Assembly (NCBI RefSeq): GCF_019578655.1
Contig: NC_063259.1
Coordinates: forward strand, 10,280,001-10,344,000
Direction of reading: 5' to 3'
DNA: 64,000 nucleotides
From: Ricinus communis
Taxonomy: Eukaryota > Streptophyta > Magnoliopsida > Malpighiales > Euphorbiaceae
The translations under genes and the position numbers were made by a program. A model generated the notes under the pieces. It saw nothing but the letters and a program-made list of their open reading frames with translations, was not told where the DNA came from and made no database searches. Positions 35,014-47,096 of this stretch are shown here, in pieces (the first letter of the stretch is position 1; each line of letters opens with the position of its first letter).

Positions 35014-36329
35014 ATGGATGCCCCTAATGCATTCCAAGTGGTGGTTCTCTATTAGGACTGCATGGATCTTAAAGTAGCTAGCATGTTCAAGAGAATAAAT
35101 ATCATGTCTGGAATGGGTTGGAAAAGAATCAGTAGGGTATTGCAGAGCTGCCAGACTTTAAAGGTTAGAAGAATTAGTGAGGTTTGGGATATTCTAAAGA
35201 GGAAGACGAGGGCAAACCGAAGGGCAAGACTCTAAAAGACATGTTCGTCCAAAAGTACAAGCCCTATTCTAGGGAGACCAAACCTGTTAGTGTAGCCTTG
35301 ACTGAGGTACTAGGATTCGAGATTTTCAAGAACCTAATTATCGACAGGATGGTCGAGCTGAGTATCAAGAAAGTTGGAGAGAAGGTCGCCACCAAGATAG
35401 AAGAGATGAAGCTAGAAGAGTTCGTCGCTTAGCTGGAGAAGATAAGCCAAGAGAAACTAGCTACTCTTATAGAAATTAATATCATTGACTTCTTTTATGA
35501 TGATGATATAATTACATCCGACATTTATAAGGATGATGCTTCTTTTTCTTTTTTTAAGATCAATGATATAAACAATTTTGCTTACTTATGTAATGTTTTT
35601 CCTTATGGCAGTGTGCATTTTGATAATCATGATATGTGCATGTTTGACATCAATACCATACAAATTGATTTCATTTAATTTAAGCATAGATGTAAATCCA
35701 CAGAATATTCTGATAGCTCATGATATAAATCCTGAAGAGAGGAGAGAGTTTAAGAAAATAATAAAAAAATAAAAGCGGTATTTGCTTGATCCTATGACGA
35801 CATGCTAGGTCTAGACAGAAAAATAGCAGAGCACCGTATCTCGACTCATCCGCATATCAAGTCGTCATAATAGGGAATACTCTAACCCTGGGAACTGGGG
35901 CTCCTCTTCTTGAGTTAAGCTAGATGGAAAAAAGAAGAAGAAATAGTATCTTGTACCTGAACCGATGGCTCACTCTTTCTAAATAATGTGAAAGAGGACC
36001 GAAACATGCCATTGAAAGACTCTACTGAGATTTTTATTTTATATTTTTATTAATTTTAATATTTAATTTTATTATTCTAATTTTTTATTATAATATTTAA
36101 TTGGATATAATATTATAATATAGAAGCTCTTGGGAGTCCCTTACAACCAATATAGATTGACTTCTTTCCTTGCAATTGCAAGATCTACTATAATAATTCT
36201 CCTTAAAAGAGGAAGCACTTGCTCTAACCGAAGTTATTGCATTGTTTGCGTTAATGATGGCCTTTCTGAGTCAAGTAGAAGATGACAAGACTGAAGCTGG
36301 ACTAGGTAGAGAAAATACGAAAAGAGGTC

Positions 36330-37360
36330 GCCAAGCAGGTTAAGGCCAATTTTCTCGATGTGGTTGATTACCCCGAATGGTTGGCAAATATTGTTCCCGT
36401 CTCGAAGAAGGATGGTAAAGTCAAAATGTGCATAAATTACTAGGAATTGAACAAAGCATGCTCAAAGGATGACTTTCCTCTTCCCCACAAAGATGTAATA
36501 GTTGACAGTGCCGCTTCAAATGCAATGTACTCCTTTACAGATGGGTTCTCTGGGTACAATCAAATCATGATGGCAATAGTGGAAAAATTAAAGATATCGT
36601 TTATCACCAAGTGGGAAATATATTGCTATAAGGTTATGCCTTTTGGACTAAAGAATGTGGGGGCAACTTATTAAGAGAGCAGCCACTATCTTATTTCAAG
36701 ACATGATGCACAAGGAGGTGGAGGTGTAAATTAATGACATGATGCTAAAGTCTGAAACAAGGGAAGGAAACTTTTAGGCTCTTCATAAGTTTTTAGGATG
36801 AGTGGGAAGGTATAACCTGAGAATTAACCTAAAGAAGAGCGTATTTGGGGTTATATTAGGGAAACTGCTAGGGCACATAGTGAGTCGGTGGGGCATAGAA
36901 ATCAATGAAGACAAGTCATGGGTGTTCAAGAGATGCCGATGCCAAAGATGGAGAAAGAGGTAAGAGGTTTCCTAAGACGCTTGCAATACATCAGCATGTT
37001 CATTTCCAAGCTCACAATGGTCAGTGATCCTATCTTTAAGCTATTGAGGAAACATCAACTCATTGTGTGGGATGAACACTGTTAAAGGGCCTATGATAAA
37101 ATCAAGGAGTATCTGATGAAGCTGTCGATACTCAAGCCACCGAAGGATGGCAAGCCGCTGATCCTTTACTTGGCCTTAGAAGAGGAGGCTATGGGGGAAA
37201 TGATAGCGGAGTGCGGACCTAACGATGTAGAGCATGTGGTTTATTATCTCAGTAAGATTACTGCCTTACGAGTCAAAGTACAACCTCATGGAAAAGACGT
37301 GCCTAGCCATGATATGGGCTATAAAGAAGTTAAGGCACTACTTTCAATCTTATAAGGTGT
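36330..37360 (+). pseudogene. Element D reverse transcriptase and Ty3 RNase H
   Basis: WLANIVPVSKKDGKVKMCIN, DDFPLPHKDVIVDSAA, FTDGFSGYNQIMMA and YKVMPFGLKNVGATY are RT motifs 36370-36674. The catalytic YxDD box reads stop-IND near 36727, so activity is lost. RNase H follows in pieces, with KPLILYLALEEEAMGEMIAE and VVYYLSKI at 37150-37260. Confidence 0.85.
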
Positions 37361-37599
37361 AAGCAATTTCAAAACTAGACCCTCTAAAATACTTATTTAA
37401 AGCTCCATCTCTTATAAGGAATCTGGCTAGATGGTTGGTGCTCCTAACGAGATTCGACATTGTGTACATTACTAAGAAGGTAGTCAAGAGTAGGGATGTA
37501 GCTAAGTTGCTAGCCCAAAATGCAATCAAAGGAGATGACCCTTAGGATCTGGAATTTCTTTATGAGAATCTAGGGACAATCGAGGTTTAGGAATGGAAG

Positions 37600-37930
37600 A
37601 TGTACTTTGATGAATCCGTGAATGCAAGAAGGGCAGGATTGGGGGTAGTTCTGATCACGCCAGAAGGGGAGATGTTTCGAATGGCCAAGAGATTGGACAT
37701 TAAAGTGACTAATAACAAAGTAGAGTACGGAGCATGTTTAATTGGATTAGAAGCGGCCCTGGTGGTAGGAGCTAAGCATTTGATGGTCTACAAGGACTCT
37801 ATGCTGGTAATCTAACAAGCCCTTGAGGAATGAAAAGTAAAAGAAGAAATGTTGAAGTCGTACGTCAACTATCTCAGAACTTGGGTGTGTAACTTCTCTA
37901 AGTGTTCTTTTATACACTTGCCTCGAGACG
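37600..37930 (+). pseudogene. Element D second, archaeal-type RNase H
   Basis: An open stretch MYFDESVNARRAGLGVVLIT, then NNKVEYGACLIGLEAALVVG and LMVYKDSMLVI. The acidic positions of the family (D in FDES, E in VEYGA, D in KDS) are kept. This extra RNase H after the Ty3 one marks the Tat lineage. Stops at 37813 and beyond. Confidence 0.85.
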
Positions 37931-38199
37931 AGAATTAGATAAGATGGCGGATGCACTAGCTACTTTATTATCTATATGGACCGATCCCTCGCGGGTTTCA
38001 ATGAAGCATTTGGTGATCGTTTAATCAAGTCTGCCTTATTATCAAGGGAATCAGATAATGCAAGTTCAAATAGGACGAGAAGAGAAGCCATGGTTCTACG
38101 ATCTGAAAAAGTTCATAAAAAGCAGGGAGTATCCAGAAGAAACAACTACCGAGGAAAGATACGCGCTGTGTGTTCAAGCCAGGAACTAAATCAGCCACG

Positions 38200-39265
38200 A
38201 GGGAGTCCTGTATAAAAGAACGGTGTCGGGTGTACAACTTCGTCTAACTAAAGTAGAAACTCAAGTAGTGATGGAAGAAATGCACAAAGGAGTATGCGGG
38301 CAACATAGGAATGACATAGTGTTAATTAAGAAGATCATCCAGTAAGGTTATTACTGCTTAATAATGGAAAAGGATTGCATAGCGCTGGTGATGAAATGCC
38401 ATGAATGCCAATTTTACGGTGACTTAAATCACGTACCTCCAATCGAGCTACACAATTTAATGTCTCCTTGGTCTTTTGCAGCTTGGGAGATCGACATCAT
38501 TGGAGAAAGAAAACCTCTTTCGAATGGTCACAGGTTCATAGTCGTAGCAATTGACTACTACTGAAAATGGATCGAAGCCAAGTCATTCACCACTGTGGGG
38601 GCAAGGCAGATTGCTAGATTTATAGAAAGGAACTTAATATGTAGATACAGGGTCCCACATCACATCATATAACAGATAATGGGGTACAGTTTATGGGGGA
38701 GACAACAGACCTACTAGTGGAATACATGATCGAGCATCATAGGTCTTCTCCACATAGACCTTAGGCGAATAGAGCAGTAGAAGCAGCCAACAAGAATCTG
38801 AAGAAAATACTTTTGAAGATGGTGTGGAAGCACAAGGACTGGTCATTTCGATTAGCCTTTGCACTTTGGAGATATCGGACACTCGAGTAAACATTGACTG
38901 GGCAAACACCATACTTTATAGTTTATGGGACTGAAGTAGTTTTGCTAGTTAAGTTAGAATTGAAGTCTTTGAGGGTTGTATTGGAGGTTGAAATATCGAA
39001 ATACTAGTGGTTGAGCAAAGATACCAATAATTGGCTTTGGTTGATGAGGAAAGGATGAAAGCCCTAAGGGTACACAATCATCGTACACCAAAAGCATGAC
39101 ATGCTTGATTCTCCACCAAGGAAAAGTCCAGCGAATAAGCATGGAATGCTTTTCATCCAGGAAATCCAGCCATCATGACCTCATGGGTAATGATATCATG
39201 GGTCTACACATACTTTAGCTCGTACTTGTCAATATCTCTCGTCATGGTCAATATATGAAGCTTCT
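38200..39265 (+). pseudogene. Element D integrase remnant
   Basis: Zinc-binding end (GVCGQHRNDIVLIKKI, MKCHECQFYGD), core start SFAAWEIDIIGERKPLSNG, KWIEAKSFTTVGARQIARFI, and a decayed second catalytic Asp region near 38675 (DNGVQFMGE in another frame). The C-terminal part fades into stops before 39265. Confidence 0.82.
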
Positions 39266-39269
39266 TCCA

Positions 39270-39410
39270 CAGCCAATTCTGCAAAAAGAAAAAGAAAAGA
39301 AAAGAAAAGAAAAAAGCCTGCTAAGTTGAAAACTCTAAAGGGCGGCTCAGGTAAAAGTTAAGGCAAAAAATGAAAAAAGTAAAAGACAAGAGATTTGGCT
39401 GCATACTTGT
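39270..39410. repeat. Arm 1 of a long-distance inverted repeat
   Basis: The reverse complement of this segment aligns with 43370-43515: both read, in opposite directions, CTGCAAAAAG, an AAAAG-rich run, AAGTTGAAAACTC or a close variant, GTAAAAGTTAAGGC or variant, and AAGAGATTT. Diverged, with indels. It marks the sequence just after integrase in element D, and the same place in the inverted copy E. Confidence 0.7.
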
Positions 39411-40365
39411 AAAAGAATGAGGCTGCCACCAAATTGTTGATGAGTTTTGTACATGTCTAACCCAATGATGGTTTCAACCAAGATGACTGGAGTTGGATCT
39501 GCTCCATGCACCACTTGGTCAATAATATCAGCAATTCTGATGTCTCCCTCTCCTTGAAGAGAAGTTAGTAGAAATTGGGCATAAAGGCAAAGCCCATCAT
39601 TTGAATCTAAGAAGGTGTGCCCTTCTCCTTCTTTTTACAGTAAGAGATCAATGAAGTGACAATAATTTACTTGCCAACAGAATGGGAAAGTACCTCAGCT
39701 AGGAGCATGTCGAATAACTCCACTAGTTTGCAAGAAAAAGGCTCATTCAATTTTGGTAGGGGAACGTGATGTGTAGATACCATAGGAATGCCAAGAATAG
39801 TAGAAAATTCCTCAATCATGAGGCACAACTCTTAGCCATTGAATCTAAAGACATGGTCCTTTGGGCACCAGAAGTTGACAGTACAGTGGAGGAACCCATA
39901 ATCAAGCTTGGTATGTTGTATGGCTTTAAAAGATGAAAGATAGAATTTTCCAAGTTTGATCCAGTCATTGCCAGTTAGGTTTTAAGAAGAGATTGTAGGT
40001 TGTTGGCACTTTTTTGAGACATATTTCTTGACTTTTGAAATATAAAATCATGTATGCGAAAGTAGGTGGGGCTCACAATTTATATAGGCCTTAAATTAAT
40101 CTCCAAATCAGACTCTACAACTATATAGCCGATCAGCTATATGCAGAGCCGAATCAGTCGAGCATACACCCGATCAGTTGTATGGCCTCCCGATGCAATC
40201 TTTGGCCAGTTTTGGTATTTTTTTTGGCGCTCGCTTGATTTTCAGTGCATACAGGCTCGAACAAATGCAAAAATAAGGGAAAATACACTTTATATCTTCA
40301 AAATTCAAGGGTCTACAAAAAGTTTTAAGTTCTACAAGCAATAAGAAGAAATTGCAAAAGAAGAA

Positions 40366-42426
40366 TCAGAAGCCGGAGTTCTCTCCCAAACCCCCCATCT
40401 CGTCATCCGAGCCAGTATCCATCCCTTGCGTCTGCAAGGTTGATAGCTGAAGGGTCAGTATGTCAATTAGATGTTGCTAAGCGTCATTCTAACACTACCA
40501 ATCATTTAGTTGCCCTTTGAAGCCTCATGATCCCTCTACTGAAAACCCAAAAGGAGATTAGTTAGTGCATTTCATACATGCATAAATGCATGCATACATA
40601 TTGCATAAGTCATTTTCTTACCCGCCAGTCCTGGCCGAGGATGAAGAGCTGCCTCCTTATAGCATTGACCAGCCAATGTACGTGCTCGAATGACCCCTCT
40701 AAACCTGTATTTGCATATATGTCACTAACCTTCTAGGGAAACAAAGCGGCGAAAACACAGAAGAGAAGATTAGCTTACATGAGTGCAAGTACTCGGAGTG
40801 AACTCTGAAGGGAGATACTACTCCATGGAAAGCTGGTGCTCCTTCACACTGTATGGGCTCTAGTACGAGACCATTGGATCAGGACCAAATGAAATAATCC
40901 CTAGAACAACAATCCCTAGGAGGTGCCTCGAAGGCCATACTCGTAGAAGAGCCTATGATATGGGAAGGCCTGGAGCGTCGAGAGGATCGTCCCTCAGTCG
41001 ACTCATGATCAGCAGAAGCCTAGTGGATGAGTTGTAAATGAATGATTAAGAAAGCAGTATACAAAGAAAAGGGGATTCTAAGTGAATTCGAGAAAATACT
41101 TGAGCTATAGCGTCACCGCCAAGAGGCACGACCCCCAACAGTTGAGGGATGAACGAGGTATAGTCAGTCCGCTGGGAATGGATAGTGAGGTCTTCGGGCT
41201 CGTCATACCCCATCAAGCACTTTGCTAACTCCTCCCCAACAAGATTTGCTATCCAGAACATGGATAGAGGGAGGGATAATGGGACTCGATGCCTGCTAAG
41301 GCCTTGCTCCTAGCCGTAAATCCTCTCTGCCAAGCACTAGGCCCGACAGGCAAGTCTAGTCAGTAAGATCCTCCTCTACTTGAGGTTAGCTGTAGATAAC
41401 ATATAGGGCTCCCATTAGTTGTGCTCTCCCAACCAATCACCTCGAATGTACATGATAGAAAAGGTAAGTAATGATATAAATAAAGTATGAATATAACTAA
41501 TAAATTGTATTTACCCTATCTTAGGTCAAGCTGTTGATCCACATGTAGTGCACGTGAACTTGAGACCACTCTAGAGTAACGATCCTACTCAAGCCCGAGT
41601 GATTCAAGTGAGGAAAAGTCCATAAGGTGCAAATGGGCTGTGAACCCACCAAAAGGCAGATCCCTAGGGCCCAAACTTGTAGAGCAAAGAATTAGCATTC
41701 ACTGTTTCATAAAAGAAACTAAGGAAAAAGAAGTTAGTGCCTAACTTATATGGATCGCGTGCCAAAAACCACAGATCCTCTTGCTGCCTTGGATGGTAAC
41801 GTCCATTTGATGGTACAAATATGCTAGAGCCACAGATCCTAATTATAAGAAGAGACCTGGTCCAAATCCCGCAGCGGTGGTAGACAGTGGAAGTTCAATG
41901 AGTTTGCTGAGTCACTAAAGAATATTGTATTGGAGAGGTACAATAAAATAGCTCGGGCCATCTGGTCAATTTCCCGAGCATTATGAGGAACAAAACCCCG
42001 AAAGTAGAGGGGGATGCCCTAATAAGCAACACATCGAGAGTTCTTGAATGTCGGTAATAACCCGACTAGGTCAATAATGAAGTGCTTTTGAACGTTGGAA
42101 CACTGATTATGGGTCGTATCGTCGAGTGGCACAGGCGTGCCAAAAAATTCAATACTAGTGATAGCAGAAAAAGAAAGGGGAGAGAGAGTTAGCTCACCAA
42201 CCGGAGTGTGGAAGGTGTGAGTCATGTCCATTTGCCTCTCGAGCAAGGTGTATACAGAAGTATGATCGACCCTCCCGGTGACTGATGGGACTGTGGCCAC
42301 GAACCGATAGATGTTGGTGCGTCCACTCCTGGCTTGAACTGAACTAAGAAGCTCCTCAAACCACTCGCGAGTGCTAAAGAAATTTTTAGTGAATCGGATC
42401 GACAAAACATTACCTTGGAAGGTCAA
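40366..42426 (-). pseudogene. Antisense plant mobile domain (PMD) gene remnant in the 3' part of element D
   Basis: Opposite in direction to D. 42426-42019 encodes WFEELLSSVQARSGRTNIYR, MDMTHTFHTPVGELTLSPLS and NVQKHFIIDLVG. 42000-41765, in pieces, encodes AREIDQMARAILLYLSNTIF and LPPLRDLDQVSSYN. The C-terminal GSDDEMGGLGENSGF and stop are at 40366-40415. These are features of the retrotransposon-borne plant mobile domain (PF10536 type), which is related to MAIN/MAIL proteins. Gaps between coding blocks suggest former introns. Antisense extra genes between integrase and 3' LTR are known in Tat elements. Decayed; the role is unknown. Confidence 0.72.
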
Positions 42427-42429
42427 ATA

Positions 42430-44590
42430 CGTAGGTACTTAAAACATCATGTGAATACAAAAGACCCCAAAGGGGTAAGTATGTGTCTATCTATTATTGT
42501 TTTTTACAAAAAGCCCCAAAAAACTTTCATTCGGCCTATGCACGACTGAATTGCACTGTTTAGAGCCGATTGGCTATGTATACAGCCGAATGGCTCTATA
42601 GGTTAGGGCACCAAATGTTTTATTGATCTTTTGCAATTTTTTACACATTTCGGACAAATAACACGTATATCAAGTCTGTAAGTTGCATAAATAAATTTTG
42701 AGCCAAGAAATTGCTCTCCGACGGATAAAAATACGCGATGGGTGTTCAATTTTACTAGAAAAGGAATCTCCTCTCCCTTCACAAGCCCAAGATCATTTTG
42801 GCGAGAAATTGGAGTAGAAAACTCCTAATTCGATGCAATAGGCTTGTGATCTTCCATTTTCAGGATGTATGATGATATTTCGCTTCGAGAAGTAAGCTGA
42901 TTTTCCCCTATGGGGAATGAGCTAATTATCTTGCTTTGGAAATTAAAGTGAGTGTAGATCAACACTTATTGTAGCAAGATTCTTATCCATCAAACTATTC
43001 TTTATTTTCCTATTATAGCTTAGTGGTACATATACAAGAGTACATTAAGCAAAAAGTAATGAGGGTGCGTGATATGCATGTTATGTATGACATGCAATGC
43101 ATTGCTAAAAATCATTCTTCAGTTTGGACAGAGGCATTCTAATGCCCATCAACTTCAACACTTCGAGAGTTCAATCGCCTACTCTCATGTAACCTAATGG
43201 TCAATATTGTAAATGATTCATATCAAAGATCTAAAAGTCATGGTGACGATCGAAAGTGCAAATCTAGAGATAACTCAAGCATACGAAGACTGGATATTTT
43301 TTCCTGGGGAGTATACTAATATTGTGCAATGATAATTGACTTCGCGAAAATCTCATGCATATAGCAACTAAATCTCTTTTCTTTTCTTACTTTTACGCCT
43401 TAACTTTTGCCTAAGCTACCCTTTTTTAGGTTTTCAACTTAGCATTTTATTTCTTTATACTTCTTTTTATTTTCTCTTTTTTTATTTTTTTCTCTTTTTG
43501 CAGATTTGGTACCTTGAGAATTGTGAACTGAAGCACTCGCGTCCATTTTGTCAAGCTTATAAATGATTATATTAATTTCAGGACTTCCCTTGAGACAAGA
43601 TTAAAAGACTCTAGCTCTACTAATTCATTGAGTGTGATGTCAAGATTGATGGATACCTGAGTGTTACAACTTCTTAGGTTTTCTTGTGAGAAACACAAGA
43701 ACAAAAGTTAAAGAGAAAATGATCCAGTTTCTATTTAGATATCATACATTCTCCTTCTTCTTCTTTTTTCTTTCTAGTAGCACACAAGCAATGAAAATTG
43801 ATATGTAAGTTTGATAGAAATTCTAATCAAATTTTATTCATTTAATAAGGGCACCATTTTCTATTTCAGATAATATTACTATTGTTATCAACTAATCCAT
43901 TCAGATTTTCTAGTTGAATATTTTTCCTCACTTTATTTTCTTACTTTTTGCTTGACTAGCCTATACAAGTCCTCTAGTTAGCAGGATCTATCTTTCTTCT
44001 ACTTTTCCCCTTTGTGTTTCTTTTGAAAGATATTATCTGACATTGCCTAGATTAATTTATGAACTTATTGTTCCCCGAGATTTGAACTCCTTCGAGCATC
44101 TTAGGCCTAATCTTTTTTTTTTTTGATATAGAAGTTTCTAACTCATTCTAAATTTCTTTTTAAAGTCTGATGTAATGGGTCTTGCATGCTTCAGCACTAA
44201 TCTTAATCTCTTATATCTCCGAAGGTCCTTCCTTCAAGGTTGCTATGTGATGAGGGATGAACTCGACCTTCTTGCCTTGCCCCTAGTATGTTGAATAATT
44301 CTACTACTTTGAATTCAATCGTGCATATTAAATACTATCTCTTTCTTTTTTTTCCTATTCTCCCTCACATTTTCTCTCTTTAAGAGTTACATTATATGTA
44401 GTAGAAATGTACCTAGGATTATCATTTGTGTCTAGATTAAATAAACCAATTCGAATAAAACTAATGTTAAACATGCTCATGTAGTAATCATTGTCATGAA
44501 AAATACCATTAAGATAAACATCAAATAAGCAAAAATCAAAGTTATTTCATTAATTTTAAGAGCATAACCATGCTTTTATCTTAAAACAAA
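42430..44590 (-). other. Non-coding Tat-derived sequence between D and E
   Basis: No usable ORF. 44400-44560 read on minus resembles 35560-35720 of D (both contain a GATAATCATGATAT / GACAATGATTACTAC-like run), so copy E appears internally deleted, joining gag to a pre-RT segment and then to post-integrase sequence. LTR boundaries were not found. Confidence 0.5.
43370..43515. repeat. Arm 2 of the long-distance inverted repeat
   Basis: Pairs with 39270-39410. In the minus direction it follows the remains of element E, so the simplest reading is two Tat copies facing each other. Confidence 0.7.
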
Positions 44591-44599
44591 TCAAAAGCT

Positions 44600-45510
44600 A
44601 AATCTTGTGAAGCTTTATCATCTTCAGATGATAGCTTTTCAATCTCTGTAGCTTCATAGTTTTCCATGCTCTAACCAACTTTTGAATTTTCAATTTCTTC
44701 TACTTGAAGCCATCATTATACAAGCCCGCGAAGGTCTTGGGATTCATTATTTGCAGCTTTTCCACCCAAGATTTGGAGAATATTTCAGACTATCATCCAA
44801 ACTTGATCCTTTTCAAAAGGCTTTTTCTTCATTAAAACTGCTTTGTTTCTCCATCTAGTCAAGAAATCAGAAAAAGACTCATTAGTCTTTTGCTTTATCA
44901 ATTTCAAATCCCTTGTAGAGACTTCTAGGTGAGCATTGTAGTCATATTGCTTCACTAAAGCATTACAAAGCCTTTTCCAATCAGACTTGATGGGTTACAA
45001 CCCATGGTACCAATTCACAGCCAACCGTTCTAATGAGAGTATAAACAGGTTGATGATATGGGTCTTAGCCAAATGAGTAGTGTTCATGACAGTAAGATAT
45101 TGCTTCAAGTGCAACTTTGGATCTCTAGTTCCATTGAACTTCTACATTTCAAGCATACAAACTTTGCGAGGCAACTTGTCCTCTCCAATCAGCATCAATT
45201 CATCAAAATCAAAGGTTGAATCTAAACTTTGATCTTTCAGCATATCTTGCATCTTATTGAGTCTTTTAGTCAGCCTATGCAAAATCTCAGATTCCATAAC
45301 AGCTTTTGCAGTAAGAGCAAACTTTTCCTTAGCTTGTTCTAACATGTAGTCATCTAAATTCCATATATGCTCACCATGTGCTTCCAGATTATCAGTAGCT
45401 ATTATAGTAGTTGTAGGGGCAGTAGTAGTCTTTTGGATAGTCTATGTCCTAAAAATCTCAGCTAAAGCTTGCTGGAGTTCCTCCCAGATCATAATCCTTA
45501 AGTCAATTAT
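44600..45510 (-). pseudogene. Element E: Tat-lineage gag, inverted copy
   Basis: Minus-strand frames give LTKRLNKMQDMLKDQ, DFDELMLIGEDKLPRKVCML, EMKFNGT-like sequence after a stop, KQYDYNAHLEVSTRDLKLIK and ESFSDFLTRWRNKAVLMKK. Directly comparable to H at 57680-58080. Interrupted on its 5' side by the LTR of F at 45514. Confidence 0.82.
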
Positions 45511-45513
45511 GAT

Positions 45514-47005
45514 CGATATGTATAGTTTTACACATATTTGCTTGCATATTATTGCATATTTTCTTAGCAATTATTATGCTTTTATTCCAAGATCACCCGT
45601 GTTTTGTGTTCTTTTGCATTTTAGGAGAATTTATAGGACCATCATCAGTATTTAAGGAATTATAGATCAATATATGCGAAAACAGACGGGAATTTATCAA
45701 GATCAAACAAGAGCTCGCAGTGCATACATTGAGCACGGCCTAGGTCAAGGCCGTGCTGATCACCACGGCCTGGACTCTAGCCGTGACCAACCATGAGCTT
45801 TTGGTCTTCAAAACATGGCACTTTGGGCACGGTTTTCATAGCCACCATGGCCTCCAACACGGCTTGTGGCAGCTCAGCACGGGTAGGGGCACGACCATTA
45901 AGAAGTCCTAATTGGTGAGATCTGAATGTTCACCGTGCTGAACAACATGGCCTTGACCACAGCCATGTTGAAACAAATATATAAGGAAAACTATTTTTTT
46001 AGGGTTAGAGTAGCAAGAAGCAAGGGGAAGGCCTTGGCGGCTGGTTCAGTTTTTTGCATAGTGCTGAGTTCGGGAGAGAGTTGCAGAGAGGAAGAATCTC
46101 GGGATCGCAAGGTCCCAATTGCAAAACAGTAGTGGAGCAATTCAAGAGGCAATTTGGGAGATTAATCATAGTGCAGATCTAGATTTGGAGCTGTTCATCC
46201 AATTCGAGAGAAAAGGGTGTACATGTTTCATTTTCACTTTTCTTCTATTGTAATTGATTTCCTATTTGTTTTAAACATGAACATGTTTAGCTAGATTGAA
46301 GAAATTCATTGGGATTTCTTTACTATGTTGGCTTAATATTATATTATTGGATTTTTGAGTTAGTTTTGTACTCTTCTTGCTTTCAGTATTAATAAGATAA
46401 TGCATTAGTCATGAGACGTTGTGAATTGTGGTGTTTAGATTGCTTTATGTGATTGAGAAGTCCATTTGGCAATTGGAATTTTAAATAGCAAGAACTGGTT
46501 AATAATCACTTAGAGATAAGGATAATTAAGTAGCCGGATTAAAAATTAACAAAGCTTAATAGAGGCGGATTAAAGCTTAATGCTAATTTAAGAATCAATC
46601 ATTAGGAAAAGATTCCAACTTAGGTTATTAGGTTTAGGAATTCGGTTATCTCGAGAGAGAAACCGAATTCAGTTAAGAATTCGTCCACGGGTAGCATAAT
46701 TGGACTCATCAATCCTTTATCTTTTGTTTGATTGCCAACTAGTTTAGGTTCCCTTTGGGTTTGCTTTCTTGTCTTGGTTATTTCATTTATCCATTTATTC
46801 CTGCATCTCCCTTAGAACTTAGCTTATAGCTATTAGTTAGTTTAGAAATTATTCATCATTCATTTTAGGTTAATATAACAAAGAGCAAAGAAGTAACCCT
46901 GGGCTTTCACTTTCCCGAGGAATACGACCTTGATACTCGCCATGAGTGTTAGACTGCATCGATAGGTTCACTGCCTTAGATTGTAGCTGCATAAATAGCC
47001 TATCA
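45514..47005 (+). repeat. Element F 5' LTR
   Basis: About 1.49 kb, ending ATAGCCTATCA. U3 holds a strong hairpin at 45732-45757 (AGCACGGCCT / AGGCCGTGCT, six-base loop) and a second at 45764-45785. TATA box ATATATAAGG at 45977-45986. The open frame 45926-46132 is chance. Confidence 0.92.
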
Positions 47006-47096
47006 AGTTTTATTGTTTTTATTTTTATTTATTTTATTTGTACATATTTATTTTGTTTAAGTTTATGATTTAGGTAGTGAATGATAAGGAGGTTCA

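Larger units (their letters stand above)
32911..39290 (+). mobile_element. Element D: degenerate Tat-lineage Ty3 retrotransposon
   Basis: Order on plus: gag, protease, RT, RNase H, a second archaeal-type RNase H, integrase. The extra RNase H and the order are diagnostic of the Tat lineage (Ogre, Retand, Grande and relatives). The 5' LTR and the gag start are missing, as the sequence begins directly after J. Stops and frameshifts occur every few dozen codons, so it is an old copy. An AT-rich run at about 36025-36120 interrupts it before the RT. Confidence 0.88.
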
